The notes under the pieces: model-generated | Databases searched by the model: none | The model's input: only the letters and a program-made list of their open reading frames with translations | Told to the model about the DNA's origin: nothing | NCBI GenBank assembly: GCA_036275915.1 | Contig: DASUCV010000001.1 | Location: 1-64,000 of the forward strand | Length of the DNA stretch: 64,000 bases | Origin: Candidatus Polarisedimenticolaceae bacterium | Lineage (GTDB): Bacteria; Acidobacteriota; Polarisedimenticolia; Polarisedimenticolales; DASRJG01 | Reading direction: 5' to 3' | Program-made: the position numbers and the translations under genes | Shown: positions 7,692-15,970 of the stretch, piece by piece | How positions within the stretch are numbered: position 1 is the stretch's first letter | Layout: the number at the start of each line of letters is the position of its first letter

Positions 7692-9395
7692 ATGCGCGGG
7701 GTCGTGCGGGCGGGCGCGTGTCTTTTCGTCCTGGGTAGTATCGGAATTCCCCCTGTGAGCTCCCAGGAAGCGCCCGCCGGCGACCCCGCCCCTCTCGAGG
7801 CGGCGATCGTGCCTCAGGGTCCGCTCCGGGACCCGTCCGACGACGAGGTCCCCGACGACGCCGCGCTCGAAGCGCAGGGGGCCGTCATCGGCACGATCAC
7901 GGTCGACGCGGCGAACATCTTCGACAAAGAGGATCCGAAAGAGAACAAGAAGCTCCTGCGGGCCGCCGACAAGCTTCATGTGACGACGCGCCCGAACGTC
8001 ATCCTCCGGCAGCTCACGTTCAAGACCGGCGATTGCTATTCCCGTGCGGCGCTCGACGAGTCGGAGCGCCACCTCCGCCACAACGGCTACCTCTACGACG
8101 CCACGATCCGGCCGGTCCGTTACGACGGACACACGGTCGACGTGATCGTGCACACGCGCGACGTGTGGACGCTGCGGCCCGGCCTCAACTTCAAGCGCAG
8201 CGGCGGCACGAACACGCTCCACTTCGGGATCCAGGACGGGAACTTCCTCGGCCTCGGCAAGAACGTCCAGATCGAGCGGCGAAGCTCGGTTGACCGCGTC
8301 GAGACCGGGATCGACTACGTCGACCCGATGTTCGCGCGCACGCACGCGCGCCTCGAGGCCGGGTACTCGAACAACAGCGACGGCAAGGCCAGCGTGGCCG
8401 CGATCGACCGCGGGTTCTGGAAGGTCGACGAGGACTGGGCCGCCGGGATCCGGGGTGAGACGAACCTCAGGACCGACCCGCTCTACGCGCTCGGGATGAT
8501 CACCGACCAGTTCCGGGAGGACCGCACCTTCTTCGAGGGGTACTACGGGCGGCATCTGGCCACCGTCGGGACCGTGACGTACCGCATCCTGTCGGGGTTC
8601 ACGTACGACCACTCGCTCTTCTCCCCGCTGCCCCAGCCGGGGGCGACGAACGTGCTCCCCGCCGACCGCACCCTCTCCTACCCGTGGATCGGGTTCGAGA
8701 TCTTCCACGAGGCGTACGTCCGCGCCCACGACATGGACAAGCTCGGCCGGACGGAAGACTTCAACCTCGGGCGCGACCTCAACGTCCGGCTCGGGTTCGC
8801 GTCACCGGCGTTCGGCGCCGACCGCAGCGCGGGCATGGTCGACATCGCGTGGACGTCGGGCTTCTCCCCGGGCGCGGGGCAGGTCATCACGCTCGCCGCC
8901 ACCGCCGACGGCCGCGTGACCTCGACCCGCGTCGAGAACGGGATCGCCACCGCCGCCGTGCGCTATTACCACCGCTGGGCCGAGTGGTCTCTGTTCTTTT
9001 CCAGCCTGTCGTGGACCGAGGCGACCAACCTCGACGCCGACCAGCAGATCACCCTCGGCGGCGACAACGGATTGCGGGGCTACCCGCTCCGGTACGCCGT
9101 CGGAGACCGCAGCATCCTCCTCACCGTCGAGCAGCGCTTCTACCTCGACCGCGAGTTCGTGCACCTCTTCCGCCTCGGGGCCGCGGTCTTCGCCGACGTC
9201 GGAAAGGCGCACAGCGAGGACCCGAACCCCGCGTCGCACCTCGGCGTGCTCAAGGACGTCGGCCTCGGCGTCCGGATCGGGCAAACGCGCTCGGCCCATG
9301 CGAACGTCGTTCGCATCGACGTGGCGCTACCGTTCGATGCCGGTGGAACGGGGCTCCATCCCCAGCTCCTCGTCACGACCGGGGAGACCTTCTGA
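7692..9395 (+). CDS. Omp85/BamA-TamA-like outer-membrane protein with POTRA domain
   Basis: The 567-residue protein has a signal peptide (MRGVVRAGACLFVLGSIGIPPVSSQ). One POTRA-like domain follows (about 90-150, with LTFKTGDCYSRAALDESERHLRHNGYLYDATI; a start-of-path element resembling the fxxGdxys...LxxxGyf pattern). Next come an entry strand region (DVWTLRPGLNFKRSGG) and a C-terminal beta barrel ending in Phe (TGETF), as expected for BAM-recognised barrels. The motif GGDNGLRGYPLRY resembles the barrel L6 VRGF-type segment, here LRGY. With only one clear POTRA it is unlikely to be the main BamA and may be a TamA- or phospholipase-fused-type relative. Its stop overlaps the sulfatase start (TGATG), suggesting a joint envelope function. 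Confidence 0.75.
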   Translation: MRGVVRAGACLFVLGSIGIPPVSSQEAPAGDPAPLEAAIVPQGPLRDPSDDEVPDDAALEAQGAVIGTITVDAANIFDKEDPKENKKLLRAADKLHVTTRPNVILRQLTFKTGDCYSRAALDESERHLRHNGYLYDATIRPVRYDGHTVDVIVHTRDVWTLRPGLNFKRSGGTNTLHFGIQDGNFLGLGKNVQIERRSSVDRVETGIDYVDPMFARTHARLEAGYSNNSDGKASVAAIDRGFWKVDEDWAAGIRGETNLRTDPLYALGMITDQFREDRTFFEGYYGRHLATVGTVTYRILSGFTYDHSLFSPLPQPGATNVLPADRTLSYPWIGFEIFHEAYVRAHDMDKLGRTEDFNLGRDLNVRLGFASPAFGADRSAGMVDIAWTSGFSPGAGQVITLAATADGRVTSTRVENGIATAAVRYYHRWAEWSLFFSSLSWTEATNLDADQQITLGGDNGLRGYPLRYAVGDRSILLTVEQRFYLDREFVHLFRLGAAVFADVGKAHSEDPNPASHLGVLKDVGLGVRIGQTRSAHANVVRIDVALPFDAGGTGLHPQLLVTTGETF

Positions 9396-11332
9396 TGAGC
9401 GGGTCCTCTCGCCTGCGGCTGGCGGCTTACGTGCCGTTCGTCTTCGTCGTCGTGGGCGCCGTCCTGCGGACCCTACTCTACGTCGGGTTTCACGAAACCT
9501 TCCGCGCCGGCGACGCCGTGCTCGCGCTCGCGGTGGGTGCGCTCATGGATGGCCTCGTCGGCGTGCTCGCCGCGCTCCCGTTCGCGCTGTGCCTGTCGCT
9601 GTTCCGGCTCAGGTGGCTCGAGCGGCCGGCGCTCCGCTTCGCCGCGCTCGCCGCGTTCGGTGCCGTGGCCACGTTCTTCGCCACCGTCGAGTGGTACTTC
9701 TTCGACGAGTTCAACTCCCGCTTCAACAACATCGCCGTCGATTACGTGCGCAACCCCGGCGAGGTCCTCGGCAACATCCACGAGAGCTACCGGGTCGGGC
9801 TCGTCGCGGCAGGCTCGGTCGTCGCCGGGCTCGTCCTCGCCGCCGCCGGCATGCGCGCGATGCGTGGGCTCACGCTCCCGGCCCCGAGGCGGCGCGACCG
9901 CGTCCGGCGCCTCGCCGTGACGCTCGTCGCTGCGACGTCAGCGGCCGGCGCCCTCGCGCTCGCTCCCTCCGACGTGAGCGCCGACCGCATCGTCAACGAG
10001 ATCGCACAGAACGGCGTCGCGCGCTTCGCCCACGCCGTGCGCACCGGCAACCTCGACTACGCCCTCTACTACCGCACGCTTCCGAAGAACCTGGCGCGGC
10101 GCCGCGCGGCCGTCGTGCTCGATGCGTCATGGATGGGGCCGGACGCCGAGACGGCCGCCCCCCCGGACCCCACTCCCGACACTTCGCCGAAGCCCTGGGA
10201 CGTCGTCGTCATCCTCGAAGAGAGCCTCGGGAGCGAGTTCATCGGCGCGCTCGGGCACGAGCGCAAGACGCCGGGCTTCGACCGCTGGAGCAACGAAGGG
10301 CTCCTGCTCACGAACCTCACCGCGACGGGAAACCGCACGGTGCGCGGTCTCGAGGGAACGCTCTGCTCGATGGTCCCGCTCCCCGGCGCCGCGGTCCTGA
10401 AGCGGATGAAGCACGCGCCGGTGGCGACGCTCGCCGGCGTCTTCCAGCTCGAGGGGTACAAGACCGCCTTCGTCTACGGCGGCTGGGGGCGGTTCGACGA
10501 CATGAAGCCGTTCTTCCCGAACAACGGCTTCGACGAGTTCATCGAGCGCGACGCCTATCCGAAAGACGCCTTCAGCACGGTCCTAGGGGTCGCCGACGAG
10601 TGGATCTTCGCGCAAGCGCTCGCGCGCCAGAAGGCCGCGGCGGCGAAAGGCGAGCGCCTGTTCATGACGGTCTTGACCGTCAGCAACCACCGGCCGTTCC
10701 AGGTCCCCGAGCGCGGCACCGCGTTTCCGGCCGCGAGGCAGAACCGCGATGCGGCGGTCGCCTACGCCGACTGGGCGCTCGCCGACTACCTCGACAAGGC
10801 GAGGGCCGAGGGCCTGCTCGATCACACGCTCGTTCTCATCGAGGGCGATCATGGGGCGCGCGTCTACGGCGAGCAGGTGATCCCGACGCCGAGCTACCGC
10901 ATCCCCGGCCTCTTCCTCGTGCCCGACCCGGCGTGGAAGGGCCGCCGTCTCGACCGGCTCGCCTCGCAGATCGATCTCGCCCCGACGCTCTTGGCGCTCA
11001 CCGGCCGCGACAGCCCCGTGCCGTTCCTCGGTACCGACCTGACCGATCTCCCCGCGGAGGGCGGCCGCGCCTTCGTCCAGCACAACCGCGACGTCGGCCT
11101 CCTCACCGACACAGCGCTCGTCACCCTCGGCCTCCAGCACGCGGACATCTGCTACACGCGGAGCGGCCGCGACAGCGACGCGTTCACCCGCGCCGCCACC
11201 TGCGCGAGCAGCCCCGCCCTTCAATCGCTCGAGGACGACGCAGCGGCCGTATTCCAGACCGCCGACGAGATGCTGCGCGCCGGCGACTACACGATCAAGA
11301 AGGATGCGCCGAGCGTCGCGGAGAATCGCTGA
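9395..11332 (+). CDS. LtaS/OpgB-like membrane sulfatase-fold phosphotransferase
   Basis: The 645-residue protein has about five N-terminal TM helices (starting YVPFVFVVVGAVLRTLLYVGF) and a periplasmic alkaline-phosphatase-superfamily domain (PF00884 type). Signatures are VVVILEESLGSEF, ATGNRTVRGLEG (candidate nucleophile Thr), VSNHRPFQVP and IEGDHGARVYG (metal-binding Asp-His). Relatives transfer phosphoglycerol or phosphoethanolamine to cell-surface glycans or lipids. The substrate here is unknown; in a diderm, decoration of periplasmic glucan or LPS is plausible. It is co-transcribed with the upstream Omp85-like protein (1-bp overlap). Confidence 0.8.
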   Translation: MSGSSRLRLAAYVPFVFVVVGAVLRTLLYVGFHETFRAGDAVLALAVGALMDGLVGVLAALPFALCLSLFRLRWLERPALRFAALAAFGAVATFFATVEWYFFDEFNSRFNNIAVDYVRNPGEVLGNIHESYRVGLVAAGSVVAGLVLAAAGMRAMRGLTLPAPRRRDRVRRLAVTLVAATSAAGALALAPSDVSADRIVNEIAQNGVARFAHAVRTGNLDYALYYRTLPKNLARRRAAVVLDASWMGPDAETAAPPDPTPDTSPKPWDVVVILEESLGSEFIGALGHERKTPGFDRWSNEGLLLTNLTATGNRTVRGLEGTLCSMVPLPGAAVLKRMKHAPVATLAGVFQLEGYKTAFVYGGWGRFDDMKPFFPNNGFDEFIERDAYPKDAFSTVLGVADEWIFAQALARQKAAAAKGERLFMTVLTVSNHRPFQVPERGTAFPAARQNRDAAVAYADWALADYLDKARAEGLLDHTLVLIEGDHGARVYGEQVIPTPSYRIPGLFLVPDPAWKGRRLDRLASQIDLAPTLLALTGRDSPVPFLGTDLTDLPAEGGRAFVQHNRDVGLLTDTALVTLGLQHADICYTRSGRDSDAFTRAATCASSPALQSLEDDAAAVFQTADEMLRAGDYTIKKDAPSVAENR

Positions 11333-11337
11333 GACGC

Positions 11338-11343
11338 TACAAT
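11338..11343 (+). promoter_or_regulatory. -10 box TACAAT for the small-protein/nucleotidyltransferase pair
   Basis: TACAAT ends 6 bp before the ATG at 11350 and begins just after the preceding stop codon. No Shine-Dalgarno sequence follows, so a leaderless mRNA is predicted. Confidence 0.5.
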
Positions 11344-11349
11344 GGCCGC

Positions 11350-11502
11350 ATGGACCGAGACGAGCGGACCCATTCCGAGGACGGCGTCGACCTCACCCTC
11401 ATCCGGTGGATGCTGTCGCTGACGCCGGCCGAGCGGCTCCAAGTGCTCGAGTCCAACATCCGATCGCTGGAGGCGTTGCGCGGTGCCGCCAACCGCCGCT
11501 GA
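11350..11502 (+). CDS. Small 50-residue protein, putative partner/antitoxin of the nucleotidyltransferase
   Basis: The protein is charged and mostly helical (HSEDGVDLTLIRWMLSLTPAERLQVLESNIRSLEALR). I recognise this as the type of short protein that travels directly upstream of MNT/AbiEii-like nucleotidyltransferases, although no function has been demonstrated that I can name. It overlaps the next gene by 20 bp, the arrangement typical of toxin-antitoxin pairs. A leaderless promoter box precedes it. It may bind or neutralise the nucleotidyltransferase. Confidence 0.7.
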   Translation: MDRDERTHSEDGVDLTLIRWMLSLTPAERLQVLESNIRSLEALRGAANRR

Positions 11503-11983
11503 CGTCTCGGGGCTTCTTCGCGTCCTCGCCGCGCACGACGTCAAGTTCATCGTGATCGGAGGCGTCTGCGCCGTCTTGCATGGCGCTCCGGTCTCGACGT
11601 TCGATCTCGACATCGTTCCCGATCGGTCGCCGGACAACGTCGCGAGGCTGCTCGAAGTGCTGAAGGGCTTGGGAGCTGTCCATCGAGACCCCGCCGGTCG
11701 CACGATCGAGCCCGACGCTTCGCGCCTTGGCGGGCCCGGCCACAACCTCTTGTCGACACGCTCTGGCCCTCTCGACGTTCTCGGCACGATCGGCGCCGGA
11801 AGAGACTTTCAGTCGCTAGAACCGCGATCACGCCTGGTGGATCTCGGCGACGGAGTCCGCGTTCGCGTCCTCGATCTCGACGCACTCATCGAGACGAAGC
11901 AGGAGGCCGGACGGGACAAGGATCGCGCGGTGATCCCGATTCTCCAGCAGACGCTCGCGGAGAGTCGCCGTCATCGCACGTAA
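11483..11983 (+). CDS. Nucleotidyltransferase of the MNT/AbiEii-like superfamily
   Basis: The 166-residue protein starts at GTG 11483 inside the upstream small gene. It has the Pol-beta-like nucleotidyltransferase signature: FIVIGGVCAVLHG (Gly26-Gly27) followed by STFDLDIV (Asp41 and Asp43, metal ligands), and a later carboxylate region VRVLDLDALIETKQEAGRDKD. Such stand-alone enzymes transfer nucleotides to proteins, RNA or small molecules and are often toxins or antitoxins. The stop overlaps the convergent phosphodiesterase gene by 13 bp. A toxin-antitoxin role is inferred from the paired layout only. Confidence 0.75.
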   Translation: MPPTAADVSGLLRVLAAHDVKFIVIGGVCAVLHGAPVSTFDLDIVPDRSPDNVARLLEVLKGLGAVHRDPAGRTIEPDASRLGGPGHNLLSTRSGPLDVLGTIGAGRDFQSLEPRSRLVDLGDGVRVRVLDLDALIETKQEAGRDKDRAVIPILQQTLAESRRHRT

Positions 11984-13392
11984 CCGATCGCGCGCAGCTG
12001 ATCGAGCAGCTCTTTCTCGGTCTCGTCGGGCAGCGGGATGTCGGGGACATAGCCCTGCCCTGATCCGTAATGCGCAACCTCTTTGGCGTGAAGCGGCGCC
12101 GTGAACCAGTCGGCTCGCGGTGATGATCTCAAGTCCTTCGCGACGGGCAATCCCAGAGCCGCCGCCAACGTGGGCATGACGTCGTAGAGCGTCGCGTCGG
12201 GGAGCTTTCCGGTCTTCACGCCGGGACCCGCGATGACGAAGATCCCGGGCGGCGCGTCGGGATGGTCGCCGGTGCGCTTGGGGTTGTCCTCGGGCTCGAA
12301 GCCGTGGTCGGAGAGCAAGAGCACGCCGGTGTCGGCGTCGCGAAGCGCCAAGAGCTTGTCGAGCCACTCGTCGGCGTAGCGCGCGAACGCTTCGACGGTG
12401 CCGGCGTAGAGCGGCTGCTGCGCCTCGAGCGACGCGCGCTCGTCCTTGCTCCACTTCATCGATGCGAAGCGCGAGGGGTCCTTGAAGTAGAGAAAATAGT
12501 GCGACGCGAAGTCGATGCACTGGAAGTGGACCATCGCCAGCTCGGGGCGGATCGCGGGGTACTCGGCTTCGGCGATGCGTCCGGTCATCGTGTCGAAGAG
12601 CCACGCCTTCTTGAGGAAGAACTTGCGCTCGTCCTCGCCCGCACGCAGCGCGCGCGCGAGCGGCGCCTGGAATTCGGCTGCATCGGCGGGGCCGTACGCG
12701 GCGAAGCGGCGCAGGGCGGGCGGCATCGCCTGCGTGACCTCGCGCTGGATCGCCAAGATCTCCGGGAGGCGCGAGGTCGGATAGACGAGGCCGGCGCCGG
12801 TCTTCGTCGCGTCGTCGTGGATCGCCATCCGGTCTTCGAGGTGCTCGTGGTAGAGGAAGTTCGAGACCATGAGGCCGTCGATGCGGTCGGCGGGGAAGGT
12901 GTTGTGATAGCCGACGACGAGCGACGGGCGTCCGGCGTCGGTCATCAAGTTCCACAACGCGCGCGCGCGCCGGTCGGCATTCGTGAAGAGGCGGCGCGTC
13001 TCTCCGTTCTCCACACGCCCCCACGCGAGGATGCCGTGATGGGCGGGATCGACGCCGGTCGCGACGGTCGTCCACAGCACCGGCGAGAAGGTCGGCTTGA
13101 AGCTCCTCATGGCGCCGTAGCCGCCTTCGCGCATCAAGCTCGAGAGCGCGGGCATCTTCCCCGCATCGACGAGCGGCAGGAGGAGGTCCCATCCGGCGCC
13201 GTCCCACCCGACGACGATCCATCGCTTGGGGAGGCGGCCCTCCGCCGAAGCGGGCGCCGCGTTCCACGGCGCGCGCCAGGTATCGAGCGCGGTATTGCCG
13301 GCGACCGGCGCGTACGAAGGGCCCCACGGACGCCACCACGCGAGGGCGGCGGCGAGCGCGAGGACGACGAAGGCGATGACTGCTTTGCGCAC
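11971..13392 (-). CDS. Exported type I phosphodiesterase/nucleotide pyrophosphatase-like enzyme
   Basis: The 473-residue protein starts at GTG 13392, giving a signal/anchor VRKAVIAFVVLALAAALAWW. It belongs to the alkaline-phosphatase superfamily: VVGWDGAGWDLLLPLVDAGKMP (metal Asp), FKPTFSPVLWTTVATG (candidate nucleophile Thr), DPAHHGILAWGR, and VLLLSDHGFEP (metal Asp-His). Members hydrolyse phosphodiester or pyrophosphate bonds in nucleotides or other esters; the physiological substrate is unknown. It lies 2 bp downstream of the DUF2127 gene and is the last gene of that two-gene operon. Confidence 0.8.
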   Translation of the reverse strand: MRKAVIAFVVLALAAALAWWRPWGPSYAPVAGNTALDTWRAPWNAAPASAEGRLPKRWIVVGWDGAGWDLLLPLVDAGKMPALSSLMREGGYGAMRSFKPTFSPVLWTTVATGVDPAHHGILAWGRVENGETRRLFTNADRRARALWNLMTDAGRPSLVVGYHNTFPADRIDGLMVSNFLYHEHLEDRMAIHDDATKTGAGLVYPTSRLPEILAIQREVTQAMPPALRRFAAYGPADAAEFQAPLARALRAGEDERKFFLKKAWLFDTMTGRIAEAEYPAIRPELAMVHFQCIDFASHYFLYFKDPSRFASMKWSKDERASLEAQQPLYAGTVEAFARYADEWLDKLLALRDADTGVLLLSDHGFEPEDNPKRTGDHPDAPPGIFVIAGPGVKTGKLPDATLYDVMPTLAAALGLPVAKDLRSSPRADWFTAPLHAKEVAHYGSGQGYVPDIPLPDETEKELLDQLRAIGYVR

Positions 13393-13394
13393 CG

Positions 13395-13859
13395 TCAGTG
13401 GCGGTAGAGCCGCTCGCGATTCCGGTACAGGTAGACGACGATCGCGACGTTGACGACGAGGATCACGACGATCGTGATCGACGGCTCTCTGACGAGCCCG
13501 TACGTTTCGATCGGCACGAAGAAGGCCGACTCGGCGAGGACGAGGCGGCCGACCCATCGCGAGCGATAGATCAGACCGAGCCCTTCGCCGAGCGACAGCG
13601 CGCCGTAGAGCAAGGCCCCGGTCGCCGCCCATTTGACGTTGCCGGGGGTGATCTCGTCGATGCGGTCGCCCAGCCGGTCGAAGAACTTCGTTTCCGGGTC
13701 GAGCTTGAACCGCCGGACCGTCGCGTCGAAGTGGGGCCGGAGGTCCTCGCCGACGAGCTCGTACGCCTTCACCGCCAGGACGATGCCCAGGACCCCGCGC
13801 AGGAGCTTGAGCGCGATGATCGCGTAGAGGGTGGGGGCTCGTTTGGAGGGGGAAGGCAA
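13395..13859 (-). CDS. DUF2127 family membrane protein
   Basis: The 154-residue protein has about four TM segments (LYAIIALKLLRGVLGIVLAVKAYELV; ATGALLYGALSLGEGLGLIY; RLVLAESAFFVPIETYGLV; ITIVVILVVNVAIVVYLYR) and the GEGLGL and PxExY motifs I associate with DUF2127. The function is unknown. The start is TTG 13859: a TAGAAT box lies 9 bp upstream and no better ATG or GTG precedes the first TM. It heads an operon with the phosphodiesterase. Confidence 0.75.
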   Translation of the reverse strand: MPSPSKRAPTLYAIIALKLLRGVLGIVLAVKAYELVGEDLRPHFDATVRRFKLDPETKFFDRLGDRIDEITPGNVKWAATGALLYGALSLGEGLGLIYRSRWVGRLVLAESAFFVPIETYGLVREPSITIVVILVVNVAIVVYLYRNRERLYRH

Positions 13860-13868
13860 GGCGGAGTG

Positions 13869-13899
13869 ATTCTACCCGATGCCCGAACTCCGGTAGACT
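13869..13899. promoter_or_regulatory. Divergent -10 boxes between DUF2127 and symporter genes
   Basis: On the minus strand TAGAAT (13869-13874) is 9 bp before the TTG at 13859. On the plus strand TAGACT (13894-13899) is 8 bp before the ATG at 13908. The two boxes are only 19 bp apart, so their -35 regions overlap and the promoters may compete. Confidence 0.5.
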
Positions 13900-13907
13900 G
13901 CGCGCCG

Positions 13908-15314
13908 ATGGCCGGGGGACGCCGTATCTGGATCGCGCGTACGGCGGTGATCGCGACGGCGGCGGCGCTCTGGTTTTCCCCTGTTCCGGACGGATTGAGC
14001 GCGCCGGCGTGGCACCTGTTCGCGCTCTTCGCGGGCGCGATCTTCGCAGTCGTGGCCGGCGCCCTCCCGATCCTGACCGCCTCGCTCATCGCGGCCGCGC
14101 TGGCGGTCCTGACGGGGACGCTCGCCCCCGCGCACGCGTTCGGCGGGTTCTCGAACGGGACGATCCTCCTCATCGTCGTCGCGTTCCTCGTGGCGCGCGC
14201 GGTCGTCACCACCGGCCTGGGTCAACGCATCGGTTATGGCGTCGTCGCGCTCTTCGGCCGGTCGACGCTCGGTCTCGCCTACAGCGTGTTCGTGGTGGAT
14301 GCGCTCATCGCGCCGGCGTTCCCGAGCAACACGGCGCGATCCGGGGTGCTCTTCCCGTTGACCTACTCGCTCGCCGAGGCGGCGGGCGCCGAGCCCGCGC
14401 AGCCGGCGCGTCGGCGACTCGGGGCGTTCCTCATGTTCTCCGGCATCGCGAGCCTCAGCGTGTCGTCCGGCCTCTGGCTGACGGCGATGGCGGCGAACCC
14501 CGTGGGTGCCGAAATCGCGAAGCCGTTCGGCGTCTCGATCGGTTTCGGCTCGTGGCTGATCGCGGCTTCCGTCCCGTCCCTCGTCGCGATGGGCGTCCTG
14601 CCGCCGCTGCTCTTCGCGATCTTCCGCCCCGAAGTGCGGTCGACGCCGGAAGCGCCCGCGGCCGCGAAGAAGGCCCTGGCCGCGATGGGACCGCTCCGCC
14701 GGAGCGAGAAGATCGTCGCGGTGACGTTCGTCGCGATGGTCGTCCTCTGGGCGGCCGGCGGGCGGCTCGGGATCGATGCGACTGCGGTGGCGTTCGCAGG
14801 GCTCGCGGTCCTGCTCGTCACCGGCGTGCTGACGCCTTCTCTTCTCGCGAAGGAAGGCGACGTGCTGGCCGTCTACCTTTGGTTCGCGATCTTGTTCACG
14901 CTCAGCAGCCAGCTCAATGAGCTCGGGTTCATGGCGTTCCTCGGCGAGAGGTTGGCCTCGCATCTCGGCGGGCTCGCCCCAGGGGTCGCCGGCGTGGTGC
15001 TGGTGGTGGCGTACGTCGCCCTGCACTACCTCTTCGTCAGCCAGACGGCGCACCTGCTCGCCCTGTTCGGGGTGTTCCTCGACGTCGGCGTTCGCCTCGG
15101 CGTCCCGGCCGCGCCGCTCGCCTTCCTTCTCCTGTTCGCGACGAACTTCTTTTCGTCGTTGACGCCGCAGGCTTCGAGCGCCAATCTCCTGTTCGCCGGC
15201 AGCGGCTATCTCTCGCAAGGCGAGATGTACCGGGCCGGAGCGGCGACCACGGGAGCTTGTCTCGTGGTGTTCCTGGCGGTGGGGCTCCCGTGGCTCATGT
15301 GGGTGACACGATGA
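13908..15314 (+). CDS. DASS/SLC13-family anion:sodium symporter
   Basis: This is a 468-residue, very hydrophobic integral membrane protein with roughly 11-12 TM segments. The hallmark SNT motifs are present: FPSNTARSGVLFPL in the first half and a second-half counterpart near TPQASSANLLFAGSGY. Family members import dicarboxylates, tricarboxylates or sulfate with Na+. The exact substrate is not readable. It overlaps the next gene by 4 bp (ATGA), so it is the first of a three-gene operon driven by the TAGACT box. Confidence 0.85.
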   Translation: MAGGRRIWIARTAVIATAAALWFSPVPDGLSAPAWHLFALFAGAIFAVVAGALPILTASLIAAALAVLTGTLAPAHAFGGFSNGTILLIVVAFLVARAVVTTGLGQRIGYGVVALFGRSTLGLAYSVFVVDALIAPAFPSNTARSGVLFPLTYSLAEAAGAEPAQPARRRLGAFLMFSGIASLSVSSGLWLTAMAANPVGAEIAKPFGVSIGFGSWLIAASVPSLVAMGVLPPLLFAIFRPEVRSTPEAPAAAKKALAAMGPLRRSEKIVAVTFVAMVVLWAAGGRLGIDATAVAFAGLAVLLVTGVLTPSLLAKEGDVLAVYLWFAILFTLSSQLNELGFMAFLGERLASHLGGLAPGVAGVVLVVAYVALHYLFVSQTAHLLALFGVFLDVGVRLGVPAAPLAFLLLFATNFFSSLTPQASSANLLFAGSGYLSQGEMYRAGAATTGACLVVFLAVGLPWLMWVTR

Positions 15315-15970
15315 CGACCGCCGACGCCCCGCGCCGCCGCCTGCTGGACCCGACCGATCGCTTCTCCGAGATTCTGTTCGGTCTCATCATGGTCCTGACG
15401 TTCACCGGGACGCTGAGCGTCGCGGAAGCGGGGCGACAAGAGGTTCGCGAGATGCTCGTCGGAGCGCTCGGATGCAACCTCGCCTGGGGGATCGTCGACG
15501 CGATCATGTTCCTGATCTCTTCGCTCACCCTGAGGGCCCGCGGCCACACGCTGCTCCGCGCGCTCCAGGCCGCCACGGACAAGAAGGCGGCGGCCGCGAG
15601 CATCGCCGAGGTTCTTCCCGAGCGCCTCGCCGCCGTGCTGCTGCCGGAGGACCTCGAGTCGATGCGACGGCGCCTCGCCGCGCTCCCCGCGCCGCCCGCC
15701 AAGGTGATGCCGTCGCGTCAGGAGTGGCTGCAAGCGGTGGCGATCTGTGTCCTGGTCTTCCTGTCGACCTTCCCGGTGACGATCCCGTTCATGTTCATCC
15801 ACGACGCGCATCGGGCGCTCCGGCTCTCGAACGCCGTCGCCCTCGTCATGTTGTTCCTTCTCGGGCATTCGCTCGGCAAGTACGCCGGCGGGAGGCCGTG
15901 GCTCCTCGGACTCGGGATGCTCGTCTTGGGGCTCGCCCTCGTCGGCCTGACGATCGTGCTCGGCGGATGA
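15311..15970 (+). CDS. VIT/CCC1-like multi-pass membrane protein
   Basis: The 219-residue protein has five probable TM segments: FSEILFGLIMVLTFTGTLSV, MLVGALGCNLAWGIVDAIMFLISSL, then a soluble loop (about 85-130), and three C-terminal TMs. The AGRQEVREMLVGALGCNLAWGIVDA segment resembles the first repeat of the VIT1/CCC1 iron/manganese transporter family. The acidic metal-binding loop typical of plant VIT1 is not evident, so metal transport is only a possibility. It is translationally coupled to both neighbours by 4-bp ATGA overlaps. Confidence 0.6.
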   Translation: MTTADAPRRRLLDPTDRFSEILFGLIMVLTFTGTLSVAEAGRQEVREMLVGALGCNLAWGIVDAIMFLISSLTLRARGHTLLRALQAATDKKAAAASIAEVLPERLAAVLLPEDLESMRRRLAALPAPPAKVMPSRQEWLQAVAICVLVFLSTFPVTIPFMFIHDAHRALRLSNAVALVMLFLLGHSLGKYAGGRPWLLGLGMLVLGLALVGLTIVLGG

